In this document: positions 49,614 to 63,309 of the stretch, one piece after another | Numbering within the stretch: position 1 is the stretch's first letter | How the letters are laid out: each line of letters begins with the position of its first letter | NCBI GenBank assembly: GCA_012932295.1 | Contig: JAAONU010000001.1 | Coordinates: forward strand, 49,139,134 to 49,203,133 | Source: Cyclina sinensis | Taxonomy: Eukaryota > Mollusca > Bivalvia > Venerida > Veneridae | Direction: 5' to 3' | DNA length: 64,000 bases | Position numbers and translations under genes: made by a program | The notes under the pieces: model-generated | The model's database searches: none | What the model was told of the DNA's origin: nothing | Seen by the model: only the letters and a program-made list of their open reading frames with translations

Positions 49614-52600
49614 GCCTATTCGTACACATAACTGCAAAATCTTGACCATGGTTTACTTTGATAGAAGTCACACATTTTTAATAGATTTACCTTATAAATT
49701 GTACTGTCCATATACAAGATGGACAAGTCCAGTTTCAAGATTTTGAGGAAAATCGAATTAGATAACATTTACTTTACAAACCTCTCCATACTAAATTAAC
49801 ATAAATTTTACGCAAATGTGGCTGTATATATGTAAGACTGAGAAATAATACACTGCAATGCTGACATGTATCATTTACAATGTCATAAAATAGTTGTTTA
49901 ACTTGATGTATATGAAGAAAATACGAAAGTGTATGAGGGTCAAAAGGTAAGAAAATAGTAATTTTGAAGGACGTCATTACTACTTCGAAAATGCGTTATT
50001 GCTGAAAAGAGGTATTGTTACATTTTTTAAAAGGCATATTAACGTAAAATCAATATTAATTTCAAATTCTTTTTATATCATTGTAAAAACGCCCTCTGCA
50101 GCTTATAGTTATAATTTAAAATACTGTAATTTTTATAGTTTATCTTCTATCGATGTTTTTTTAAACTTACACTGTTTTATATGGACTATAAGAATGTAAC
50201 CATTTCTAGATTCTCTTGTACATGCCTGTTTATACTTTGACCCTGTATGCATTTGCATAAGTATGGAAGAGTACTTAGGTTAATTTCCTAATATTGAATA
50301 AACTATATGATGCGTTCTGATTAACACTCGTGCGGGAAACACGATTTTGGATTTCCAGATCAAACTTAACTGTGAGGATAAGAACCAAAGATCTCTGGGT
50401 CAGGAGGCTGACGCTTTAACTCGAGACAATGGTCCATCTTCAAACTTTATTATCACCGATCGGTCGACATTTTCAAGCAATACCTCAAATACTTACACTC
50501 AACTGCGACTAGAATTATCATTTTGTGACACCATATTAATGCTCTAGTTCGAACATACTACAGGACAATTTTTTCCAAACGCATCACATAAAAATGAATA
50601 AAATCATACTGTTTTAGTATATATGACAATAGCAAACAATTTTATTTGCTGAAATTAAAACATCACCTTTTAAAGGATGACAATATTATATATAAGACAT
50701 ATAATTATACAGACATTAAGATACAGAATTTACCTTCAAATCAACTGTCAATCCAAATAAATCAGATTGTAGTATCACTGTATTCGGGCTGTCTCTATTG
50801 TTGTTATAATCCAGTTGTACTATTATTTATAACGTATGTTTTGAATGAATTTCTATTATGTTGAAAGTTGCAACTGAGTATTATAAAACAAAAATCTTTT
50901 TGGAATTTCTCTTCACCATGTTTATTATGGAAATACCCTCTGTCGAAAAGCGTTGTGTTTTGTCAGAAGTGTAGTTTTATTTGATTTTTGATCAGTCACT
51001 TTCACGCAATTTTCTTTTATTATATTAATACCTTTATTGGACAGTTTACATTCATCCAACTACAAACCTTTTGAAACTTCTATCTGTTTTTCTCAATTTT
51101 ATTATTAAAGTGCAAAAAATACAGAATACGACTGAATGTGAAAATTCAGGTTGACAGTTTTATCTTATTTACATAGCGAAGCGGTACTTGGGGGAAAACT
51201 TATTTTTCGTCGTAATATATCAACCCTGATCAAATTAATATTTATAGGAGTAACAAGCAGAATTTATAGATAAATAAATTTACAGATATTTCTTTTACTA
51301 CCGCTCACGCATGTGAATTTTGCAATGAACTATTCGTTTTTGTGGGGGTTTTTTTCGTAATAAAGAAGGCAATATATTAAGTTCTTTGATAAACAAAACA
51401 AAAGCAAACTTTTTTAAGATGAGACTTTGCGTTCTAGCTTGTGATATGAAAGTACTTCCTTTTATTTTTTACAGTCGGCATTGAGATTTAAAATAAAAAT
51501 GTTAACTTTGCATTTTTGTATCTTTCTTTAATATATTGTTTAATTATTTTAAGTGTTCATAATTTTGATCACCTGATAGTTATAAGCAAACATGTCACTT
51601 AATTCGTGAAACTGAAATGAAAATTCTAATCGCTTTAAGGAAAATAAAGTCAGGGAATCATTCAGTTTCCATCAGAAAAAAATGGGAGAAAAAAAAAAAG
51701 CAAGATGACAGCTGTTTTAACAATCTCTAAGAAAGAAACAGAAAGGTTTCCTTAGAAACACATGTCGCACGTGTCTCGTCTGAGTAAGGGTTGTCATAAC
51801 CTTTTCCCCCTAGCTGTTCACTTGTTCAGAAGTTTAGGTTGGGAAAGGAAGTCGGTCTAGAGTGGTCTACGTCTTTGCCAAGACACTATACTACTGTTAC
51901 AATTTCAAAGACGATGTCAAAGCTTTGAATCAGACTCGACCTATATATTATATAAATGTTGATTTGACCAAAAATAAAAGAAGTCATATGAAGATGCATT
52001 TCCATGCTGCTAAGAACACTTCTACCATGTTATTTCAAAACCCAGCCATGTATGTGCAGGACTAGAACAAGTGACGTCATCGCAAAGAATGAACGACGAC
52101 GAAAGCCTGAACCTGAAGACCACTGACAAAGTTTTCTTAAAATGGTCGTAAAATTACGCTCCTACTTAAAAACTACACATAAATTGTTTTCACCCGCTAC
52201 TGGTATATCAATTTTAGCTATGATAGGAAATTGACATGCCAGTACAGACGATATCAAAGATCGACTAGTTTGTGTTGTAAATAAATTCAGAATCAAGAAC
52301 TTCTAATTTTTTATCTCTTCAAACAAAACATAGCCCCAAGTATCCATATTTAGATCGTTTTCTATAAAGAATGGGCTATTTTAAGAAACTGTTATATATT
52401 TGGATCCTTGTTAACATTTCTTTAAAAAAGGGACAATATTTACTAAGACTAGATTCTTCAAGCTGAGAGCGCTAGGGTATAAAATGATTGAACTTTTAGA
52501 TACTGTCGTTTGTAACATTTCCAATATCTGTGACAGTATGTTCTCACATTTTCCTGCAGGTGAACAATATTGCACGACAAACCTTTGATCACAAAGGCAA

Positions 52601-53139
52601 ACGGCTCTCTGTGTTAAGATATATTTGATGAATTTAAAACATGTTCCTTAAATTAGAAAATCTACATATGAAAAGTTTCATTAACTATTTTATGTGCATG
52701 AAAACATCTAGCTCAGGTTCGTTTCGTTCCAATGTATGATCAGATAACTGCTGCTTGAAAATTATTAATATGTGGAAAGAAATTAATCAACACCGACTGT
52801 AATCGAATGCGGAAGAGCACTAAGAGAAGCAAGTAGGTCGAAAACACGAGGAAAGGCTTCCCCTCAATCTACGAACCTTCAATAAAGCAATATACACAAA
52901 TGTACTTACCTTCTATCCCGCAGGGGTTAGACGATTAATCTTAAAGTTTTGGTACAATCGTATTGCTGAATCACTTTTCAGAAGTGAGTACACTTTGTAA
53001 TCTGTACGTAAGCTAACCAGATCCCCATACAATCTTTCAGCCCTTAGGTACATACTAGTATTTACTTTTCTAACGGTAGTTTTGTATATTTAAAAAAAGA
53101 AACAATAATAAAAGGTGCCTAGTAAAAACATAAGACACC

Positions 53140-53550
53140 GTGCCAGAACTCGAGCAATTAATCGAGATTTTATTATACGCCAGTCGAAAGACGGCCGTAT
53201 TATGGGAAACCCCTTGGCGGGCGGCATCCAAATTTTGTCCTGACCATATCTCTGTTTGACTGACTTCAAACTTGCTCTCTTGCAATGAGTAGAAGTGCAG
53301 TGCATAAGAACCATAACTTCCATTTTTTATTTATCCCCCCTCCTGGAACTTTTTTGTCCAGGTCATAACTTTAAAAACTAAGAAGTGAATCGACGTGAAA
53401 CTTTAAGTAAAGATAGCTGGCGACAAGGAAAAGTGCAATGCCCAAGAACTATAGCTCTACCTTATATATATTTTTAGTAATCTCATCTTTTTTTTAAATT
53501 TCAATAATGAATTTTGATCCGGAGTATAACTTGAACACTATAAATGGAAT
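53140..53550. repeat. Dispersed repeat at the end of duplication copy 1
   Basis: It has a palindromic block (GTCGAAAGACGGCCGTATTATGG), then TGGCGGGCGGC, then ~170-bp internal repeats around ATAACTT.AAAACTA and GAAGTGAATCGACGTGAAAC. I associate this kind of sequence with abundant bivalve repeats. The frames at 53070-53323 are not genes. Confidence 0.5.
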
Positions 53551-54285
53551 GGATCATTTAGCAGATCGCCTTTAGTGGTAGCCCTGCTAGAGCATATAGC
53601 GGATCGTCTTTAGTGAAAGCTCTGCTAGAGCATACCTGTCTGATGTGTAATAATAGAGATACAGTAACAGTATTTCAGAATCTTAACGCTAGCTTATCAA
53701 ACATCTTAATATTAGACAAGTAGCAGTAGTAGATTTTGTAAAAATTACATATCTGACGATGATAATCGAGGTTTCGTAAATAAAATATTTCGGATATTTT
53801 GAAGGATTCATCACAATTCGGGAATAAATTCTTTATAAATATAAAACTTTACCCCCGACACCACCACCCAGGAAAAAAAGATATTTTTAGACCTTCGTTG
53901 CTTTGAAAGGTCGCGGTTTCAACCCTTTTAAACACTAATTAAAACTTAACAAGCATATTGCATGTACTTTAACTTTTTTACATTTTGATGCCTGTATATC
54001 AAATAATCTGGAATGTTCTTATTGTATATGGTTACTTTCAAAAGATTTCAACATTTATTGTGCATTATTGTACTAGGTCAGTGCCTCTAGAGGTAATTTC
54101 ATTGTCTAATTCATTACACAAGAAACAAATTTTAGCACCTTTAACATTGCTGACACTCACTCTCTCTGTAATCCATTCAGTTTTTATATCTCACTGACTT
54201 TTTTTCAAAACAATATATCTAATTAATTGTTAAGCCGGAAGTAGGCAAGTTGCTTTGTTTACATTTCCAATTTCAGACAAGTGGG

Positions 54286-54293
54286 TGACGTCA
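54286..54293. promoter_or_regulatory. CRE site in duplication copy 2
   Basis: TGACGTCA in the same context as 44212-44219. The surrounding ~20 bp is unchanged between the copies. Confidence 0.4.
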
Positions 54294-55867
54294 AAGCCAC
54301 AGCTTTTATATTTAAAATCAGGAAACGTACGTGTGTTTTTTCTTCTAAGTTGTGGTAACGCAGCAATAAATATTTGCTATTTCAAGACCTCAGATGAATC
54401 GTCTGTGTCTTTTTGTAACTGAACAAACAGAAGCTATAAATGTCAAAATCAAATAGAAAACAACTGCGGGGAAGAATAATGCATCAAAACAGGTTTATTG
54501 TGGGAGTGCCAAGAAATCTTTGTGGGAGATATGGGTAAACCGATTCTCCATACGCAAGCCTTTTATTAAATAATACTTCTATAAAAGTTTTTTTTAGAGT
54601 TATTGAATTTACTTGGAAGCACAATTTACCAGTTTCTTCGAAGTCATAAACATTTTTGATAACTATTTGTGTTACTGAAACATCGCATTATATGACTCTA
54701 GTAGCACTAACATTTTGAAATCGATACTATCTTTAAATTAGGTCAGAACTCAAAGATTGGACTTTTGTCATTTGTGTTTTGATTGATTATGATTTGACAT
54801 CTAGGTCAGTTAGAATGGAAAGAATGAAGGGGCAACGTTTTATGATAATGCGTATCTTTGAACCTGATAATGAGTACGTTAGTACCGACTTAAATGAAAA
54901 GACTTCAATCGATTTTTATAACGTAAAATTTTTCGAAACAAAAGGATTCACCAATGAAAAAAAATATGTACTGTAAAAATGTGTTAATTGTTTTTATGTT
55001 TTTACAGTGTCATAAAATCATTTTCTGATATGAAAAGTACAAAAGCAGACGAAATCCTCTTCAGCAAAATGGAAATACAATCAAAATAAAAAGGATGTCC
55101 CTTGATCGAGGCCAATCGCTATAAACAAATTAACACACAATATTTTAAGTGTCCTTTAAAGGAGAAACGAGTCCTTTATGCAGCAAGTATATTATGTTAT
55201 TATTCACAGAAGTGCATCAAGTACACACTATGGAAACTGAATGTGTTAAACACGGTAACACTGATATTATAACGTAGCTAATTGCTGTCTTTGTTTGATT
55301 TGTTAGTGTGTGGAATAGGCTTGCTATCCTCTGTGCTTTATCTAATAAAATATCAAGTTAAATTAAATTTAATTTAATTACATAAAGATATAAATTTACT
55401 GCACGTGGTCGTTTTAAGAAATATAATTCACAAACATTCACACAAAGAAAGCACGATGACTAAAAATGGTTAGGTTTTTAAATAAGACGGCAGGTTTAGA
55501 CAGAATTTGGTACAGCATGGCCATGCAAAGTTAGTATTTAACTAAGTTTTTAAACAGTCAACAATAACACTAATAACCTTCTTGAATACTGTTCATCAGA
55601 ACAGAGTAGAGGCAAAGTCCTTGGAATGAGTAATGGAAAACGACATGATGCATTCGTCCCACGTACAAAAAGACATTATCAGCTAGCAAATGAAACATAT
55701 TTTTATGATAAATTTAGAAAAATAAGTCAAGTGCTTACAAAAGAAAAAAAGATAAGATAAATAAAATCCTATGATCGAATGTCTATAGCTTTTTTCTGAC
55801 AGCACCATGTCAGTAGTATCATTTATTGCAAGTTTATCTGGAGCTCGAAAAGAAAGGCACTACAATG

Positions 55868-55869
<2 letters not shown>

Positions 55870-55917
<48 letters not shown>
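55870..55917. repeat. (GT)n microsatellite, copy 2
   Basis: About 24 dinucleotides. The length difference shows independent slippage after the duplication. Confidence 0.95.
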
Positions 55918-55918
<1 letters not shown>

Positions 55919-58013
55919 AAAGGTGACAACTATTAAACAGCATCATTTTTTTTCGAAAATAGTTGTAAAAGCAGAAGTGATTTATAACCAGATTAATTAA
56001 GAGCAATTTTAAAGAAATGTTTGTATCGGGCACTTCTTTCGTTATTGAAACGAGCTTAAAAGTCACCATTGCATAGTCATCGTAATTACAGTTTTGACAC
56101 AACCTGCAGTTTTGCATCATTCGCCAAGACAGACCATTTCATCCGTTAATAACACTAATTAGGGAAAAAGTTCCTCTTATTTCACAGGAGTCTGAAACGT
56201 AAATACTGGCCGCAAAATTGCCAAGTAACAGTAAATGAGTTTAGGCAAGTGAGCAATCGTAACAACTCGGCCTTTTCCGACAAGTTCGTATAAAGACTTA
56301 TTGAAGTCGCCAAAGGTGTTCCGAGTGGGCAAGTGAGGTAACTGAGGATATTGATTTATTCGGGAGTTTGGACAACAGCTTTGAATAATCTATTCAGTGG
56401 AACAAAAGTTGGGAAAGACAACTAAACCAAACATGACATGAAAACTAATATTCTGAATGGTAGAGTCCTTCTAGAACATTAACAGTGTATTTATATAATG
56501 ATCACATTATAGGAAGAATTGTTAGAAATTTCGACATGATATCCATTAAGAGAAATATTCAATGTATTATATATCAGTAACATTCTTCTAACAAATGGAT
56601 TTGTGTTTTAATGGTTGTGATTAATAGCATATTTGCAGATCTAGCGTTAATATATTGCGTTAAACTGGTCGTAATATCTATGCAACATATTAAAACTAAA
56701 TCGTCTAGTACGTTTGTTTGGTCGTTGTTGATCTTTGAAATAAATAAAAACAACCAGATAATTTGTAATTTCAGTTTATTGTTTATTGCAGTGATTTCTT
56801 TCGAAGTTATGTATTTTTAATCGGCTTGTTTTAGTCAAAACCTGCTTGTTTGTTTTCATACGTTTATAAGCAGATGCCATAATTTCTAAATATCCATAAT
56901 TTTGTTATCTATTCAGAAATAATTCAAGTGTTTGTCCTTCAGCGTTTAATGGCTTTTAAATCATGTTTATTTTATGTGCATCAAAGGTAGACGTAAAACT
57001 TCAGTCATTGTAAATAACCATAAAACGAAGAAATTTATAAAGAACATCTATCAAAGGATTTAGTCGTTACTCGTCTGCAGTACTTTAGAATATCTCTCTT
57101 TGAAATAGGAAAAAAAATACTTTGATTTTATCACTTATCAGTTACAAATGCCTAATACTTAAGGCTCTCTCAATCAATTTTACGACATTTATTTGACATC
57201 ATTAGCAGGTCAGGCTTTAAATATGTTCATTGCCATTTTCGGGAAAAAGGTCTCTTTATAAAAAAGAAATCATATAAAATACGTTTACTGATATACGCGA
57301 TCCAACCTTAACCTATTAGTCTCTACCGGAAATTGATAGGCAGTAAACGTCCTCTGTACAATAAATATAGAATCAAACTTGAAATAATTTCAATCAATTT
57401 AGCCTTGGATTTCTTCGTCTTAGAAATAGACACTATTTCTACATGGCAAATCAGTACAACTTAGGAAACAACAATTTCCTTGTAGTTCAAAAAGATTACT
57501 ATTGACAATCAATATAAGATATTGTTAGTATATCGGAGGTTTATAGACCCATATTCAGACATAAAAGATTAATCATTAGTTTATACCAGTTTATGGCTAC
57601 ACTTTTAAACACAGTCTTTTTCTCTTTTTTTATCTTAAGAGTTTTTGGTCTTGTGTAATCACAACAAAATCAGTTTCTTTTTAGGCTTTTAAATCTAAAC
57701 AGACACAACATAGAAATAATAATGATCCAGTACTGGGGAAAAACTTTTTTCTTTATATTGACTTGCCACTGTATCTCACCAGGCCTTATTTGCCATGATT
57801 AAATAGTCGGCTGTCATTTCAATAAATAAAAGAAAACGACCCTAAGAACACAAAAACTCTGCAAAGATAAAGTACACTGCAAAGACTAAGTACTCTTTTC
57901 AGGTTAAAACAAAGAGGAAAATAGTAAAAGTGGAGGCAAGAAGAACGGACGTCCCGAACCTCTTTGATCGAAAGAAATGCAACGTCGGGGAACGTGCCAT
58001 TGTATTTTTACAT

Positions 58014-58048
58014 ATCTCTCTCTCTCAATCCCTCTCTCTCTCTCTCTC
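58014..58048. repeat. (TC)n microsatellite, copy 2
   Basis: TC run interrupted by CAATCCC; the interruption differs from copy 1. Confidence 0.92.
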
Positions 58049-58532
58049 ATTATCAATATTTTATAATGAGTACATTTTCACAGGATTCCTGTAAAACACT
58101 TTTCATGAAAATCAAATACACGTAACATAAATTATGCGCAAGCAATCTTATTTTAAGCCTAGATAATTTCATGAGATTTCGTAATTTATACCTGTACAGA
58201 TACTTTGGTATGCACTTTACATCTCATGTTTTAGTGATAATAGAATGCATTTCAAGTGTTTGTACAATTAATCACAAACGATTTTAGCACATATCTATGA
58301 GGACGTATAAATCGAGATATTCTTATGTCATATCTATCTCTTTTACATAAAATGACTTTCATGAAATAAAAGGTATGTTTTTATATTTCTACTGGCATAA
58401 GTCTTGCGAGTAATTTCCCACTATATTGAAACCAGATTACAGAAACTTACATAAAGGTATCTGAAATGGCACCTCAAATATTCCTATAGTGGTATGCTTT
58501 CATTTATCTTCTAAATTTGTTTAATTTTAGGG

Positions 58533-59800
58533 TATAACCTGCGTACGACCAGATAATGCCCAGACTATAACAAACCTATGACTAGGTTATGTCCTGACTA
58601 TGTCTAATCTATGTCCAGGTTTTTAAAACTATGGCCAGACTATATCCTGACTATGGCCAGACTATATGCAGGCTATGAAAAACCTATGACCATATTATGT
58701 CAAGACTATGACAAGAATATGACTACGCTAGGCCCAGACTATGGCCGGCCGATGACCAGATTATGACTAGACTATGACCAGACTTTGACAAGCCTATAAC
58801 CAGCATGTGCCATGACTATGAGCAGCCTATGACTAGACTGACCAGACCATGACCAACCTTTGTCTATCCTATGACCAGACAATGACTAGCATATGACCAG
58901 ACTATGACCAGCCAATGACTAGCCTATTACCAGACAATGACTAGACTATGACAAGTCTATTACTAGACTGACCAGACCATGACCAGCCTTTGTCTATCAT
59001 ATGACCAGTCAAAGATAAGCATATGACTAGACTATGACCAGCCAATGACTAGACTATTATCAGACAATGACTAGACCATGACCAGCCTTTATCTATCTTA
59101 TGACCAGATAATGACTAGACTTTGACCAGTTCAAGACCAGGCTATGACTGTGACTAGCCTTTGAAAAGACCAACAGCAGCCTATAACTAGCCTATGACAA
59201 GTCTATTATCAGGCAAGCTTTTGACTAGACAATCCCCAGTCTATGACTAGCATATGAAGAGACTCTGACTTACCATGACCAGATCATGACTAGACTTTAA
59301 CCAGCTTACGACTACACTATAACTAGCCTTTGACCCAACCATAATCAGCCTATGACCAACCTATGACCAGACTATGAATATATTTTGAACAGGCTATGAC
59401 TAAACTATAACGACTATGACCAGACTATGACTATCAATTGATCAGCCTATAACCAGACTATGAAAAGAGATTGACAAGACTCTAGCAAGCCTCAGACCAG
59501 ACTATTGCCAGACAATCACAAGGCTTTGAACAGCCTATGACTAGCTTACGACTAGAACATATCCAAAATATGACCAGTCTATGACTAGACCATGACCAGT
59601 TTATCAACAGACTATGACTGCCTATGACCAGACTGTGACCAGCTTATAACCAGACTTCGACAAGCCTATAACCAGACTTTGACTAGACTATGACTAGACT
59701 ATGACCAGACCAAAACCAGCCTATGGCTAGCCTTTGACAACACTTTGTCAATTCTATAACCAAAGTATCATCACACTATAACGAGACCATGACCAGCCTG
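58533..59800. repeat. Degenerate 11-bp tandem array, copy 2
   Basis: Same array as copy 1 but about 430 bp longer, with local repeats such as TAGACTGACCAGACCATGAC at two places (near 58,831 and 58,963). It has expanded or contracted since the duplication. Confidence 0.85.
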
Positions 59801-60092
59801 CCTATTCGTACACATAACTATAAAATCTTGACCTTTGTTTACTTTGATAGTAGTCACATATTTTCAATAAATTACCTTATAAATGGAACTGTCCATATCC
59901 AAGATGGACAAGTCCAGTTTCAAGATTTTGAGAAAAATCGAATAAGATAACATTTACTTTACAAACCTCTCCATACAAGATTAACATAAATTTTACGCAA
60001 TTTTGGCAGTATGTAAGACTGAGAAATAATACTCTGCAATGCTCACATGTATCATTTACAATGTCATAAAATCAAGGTGCCGATACCACGTG

Positions 60093-60335
60093 ACTTAGAT
60101 AGATATGTGTGGGACATATTCAACATATGTGTAATAAATCTGCGCATGTGTGACCGGAACGCGAAGAAACGAAAATGCGAAAACACGACAATGCGAAAAA
60201 TCAAAAATGCGACAAAGCAACAATGCAAAAACACACTGATACGACAAAATTTGACTTTGTCGATGTTCGTGTTTTCGCATTCTCGAAGTGAAAAGGCGAA
60301 AATACAAGATGGCGTAAATCAGCAGGCATATATTA
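60093..60335. mobile_element. Inverted-repeat insertion specific to copy 2
   Basis: Copy 1 lacks this block: the flanking similarity jumps from TGTCATAAAAT at 49,880 and, after unrelated sequence, resumes at GAGGTATTGTTACATTTT. Inside, an AATGCGAAAACACGA-type array (about 60,160-60,205) is matched in reverse complement by TCGTGTTTTCGCATTCTCGA-like sequence at 60,268-60,288, giving a foldback. Frames on both strands (60047-60391, 60095-60307) are produced by this repeat. Element type unknown. Confidence 0.45.
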
Positions 60336-63309
60336 CTGAGAAGTGTTATTGTTACATTTTAAAAGGCGTATTAACGCAAGATCAATATTAATTTCAATTT
60401 TTTTTTATATCATTATAAAAAAACAACGCCCTTTGCAGCTTACAGTTATACGTTAAAACACTGTAATTGTAATAGATTATCCTCTATCGATGTTTGTATA
60501 TACTTACATTGTTTTATATGTTCTATAAGAATTTAACTTTGTCTAGATTCTCTTGCACATGCCTGTTTATACTCTGACCCTGTATGCATTTGCGTAACCA
60601 AGTATGGAAGACTACTTACGTTCATTTCCTAATATTGAATAAACTATATGATGCGTTCTGATTAACACTCATGTGGGAATATACGATTTTAAATTTCCAG
60701 GTCAAACTTAATTGTAAGGATAAAAACCAAAGATCTTCGGGTCAGGAGGCCAACGCTTCAACCCGACAAAATGATCCATCCTCAAACTTTATTATCACTG
60801 ATCGGTCGACATTTTCAAGCAATACCTAAAATACTTACACTAACGTGCGACCAGAATTATCATTTTGTGACACCATATTAATGCTCTATTTCGATCATAG
60901 TTGAATCACAGGCTTACTATAGGACAACTAAATTAAACTAAACTACAGGACAATTTTCCAAACCCGTCACATAAAAATGAATAAGTTCATATTGTTTCAG
61001 TATATATGACAATGACAAACAATTTTATTTGCTGAAATTAAAACATCGCCTTTTAAAGCATGATAATATTATCTATAAGACATTTAATTACACAGACATT
61101 TAGATACAGAATTTACTTTCGAATCAACTGTCAATCCAAATAAATCAGATGTAGTATCACTATATTCGGACTGTCTCTAATGTTGTTATAATCCAGTTGT
61201 ACTTTTATTTATAACGTATGTTTTGAATGAATTTCTATTATGTTGGAAGTTGCAATTGAGTATAATTAAACAAAAATCTTTTTGGAATCTCTCTTCACTT
61301 TAGAAATACAATCTGTCCAAAAGCGTTGTGTTCTGTCAGAAGTGTAGTTTGATTTGATTTTTGATCAGTCACTTTCACGCAATTTTCTTTTATTATATTA
61401 ATACCTTTATTGGACAGTTTACATTCATCCAACCATAAACCTTTTAAAACTTCTATCTGTTTTTCTCAATTTTATTATTAAAGTGCAAAAAATACAGAAT
61501 ACGACTGAATGTGAAAATTCAGGTTGACAGTTTTATCTTATTTACATAGCGAAGCGGTACTTGGGGAAAAACTTATTTTTCATCGTAATATATCAACCCT
61601 GATCAACTTAATATTTATAGGAGTAACAAGCAGAATTTATAGGTATAAATTTTTTACAGATATTTCTTTTACTATCGCTCACGCATGTGAATTTTGCAAG
61701 AACTCTTCGTTTTTTTGTGTTAATTTTTTTTTTCGTAATAAAGAAGGCAATATATTAAGTTCTTTGAAAAACAAAACAACACAAGAGCAAACATTTTAAG
61801 ATGAGACTTTGCGTTCTAGCTTGTGATATGAAAGTATTTCCTTTTATTTTTTAAAGTCGGCATTGAGATTCAAAATAAAAATGTTAACTTTGCATTTTGG
61901 TATCTTTCTTTAATATATTGTTTATTTTAAGTGTTCATAATTTCGATCACCTGATAATTATAAGCAAACATGTCACTTAACTCGTGAACTTGAAATGAAA
62001 ATTCTAATCGCTTTAAGGAAAATAAAGTCAAGGAATCATTCAGTTTCCATCAGAAAAAAATGGGAGAAAAAAGCAGGATGTTTTAAAAATCTCTAAGATT
62101 GAAACAGAAAGGTTTCCTTAGGAACACTTATGTCGCACTTATCTCGTCTGAGTGAGGGTTGCCTTATAAACTTTTCTCCCTAGCTGTCCACTTGTTCAGA
62201 AGTTTAGGTTGGGAAAGGAAGATGTCTAGAGTGGTCTACGTCTTTGACCGAAAAGGATGAACGACGACGAAAGCCTGAACCTGAAGACCACTGACAAAGT
62301 TTTCTTTGTCTTCTGTCATGCTAAACATGGACGTAAAATTACGCTCCTACTTAAAAACTACACATAAATTGTTTTTCACCCGCTACAGGTATATTAATTT
62401 TACCTATGATAGGAAATTGACATGCCAGTACAGACGATATTAAAGATCGACTAGTTTGTCTTGTAAATAAATTCAGAAGCAAGAACTTCTATTTTTATCT
62501 CTACAAACACAATGTAGCCCACAGTATCCATATTTAGATCGTTTTCTATAAAGAATGGGCTATTTTAAGAAACTGTTATATATTTGGATCCTTGTTAACA
62601 TTTCTTTAGGAAAAAAGAGACAATATTTACTAAGACTAGATTCTTCAAGCTGAGAGCACTATGGTATAAAATGATTGAACTTTTAGATAATGTCATTGTA
62701 ACATTTCCAATATCTGTGACAGTATGTTCACACATTTTCCTGCAGGTGAACAATATGGCACGACAAACCTTTCACCACAAAGACAAGCGGCTCTCTGTGT
62801 TAAGATATAGCTGATTAATTAAAAAAAATATGTTCCTTTAAGTTTAAAATCTAAAACCTAAATATGAAAGACGGTTTCATTAACTATTTTATGTGCATGA
62901 AAACTTCTAGCTCATGTTCTTTTCGTTCCCATGTATGATCTGATAACTGCTGCTTGGAAACTATCAATATGTGAAAAGAAATTAATCAACACCGACTGAA
63001 TCGAATGCGAAAGATCACTAAGAGAAGCAAGTAGTCCGAAAACACGGAAAAAGACTTCCCCTCAATCCACGAACCTTCAATACAGCAATATACACAAATG
63101 TATTTACACAAACTTACCTTCTGTCACGCAGGGGTTAGATGATTAATCCTCAAGTTTTGATACAATCGTATGGCTGAATCACTTTTCAGAGGTGAGTACA
63201 CTTTGTAATCTCTACGTAAGCTAACCAGATCCCCATACAGCTCTTAGGTACATACTGTTTATTTAAAGATAGAACAATAATAAAAGGTTCTTAGTAAAAA
63301 AAATCTGGC

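Larger units (their letters stand above)
43514..53555. repeat. ~10-kb tandem segmental duplication, copy 1
   Basis: Nearly the whole block aligns in order and orientation with 53,556-63,696 at an offset of about 10.04-10.17 kb, with roughly 88-98% identity judged by eye. It contains a CRE (44212-44219), (GT)n, (TC)n, the 11-bp array, and a terminal dispersed repeat. No conserved reading frame is retained in both copies. Relative to copy 2 it has extra DNA at about 44,491-45,229 and 51,878-52,087. Confidence 0.9.

Noticed and set aside
53070..53323. Overlapping 71- and 77-codon minus-strand frames
   Set aside because: They fall on a dispersed repeat and are not preserved in the duplicate at 63.3 kb.
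60047..60391. 114-codon plus-strand frame
   Set aside because: Most of it is the inverted-repeat insertion; copy 1 of the duplication has no equivalent.
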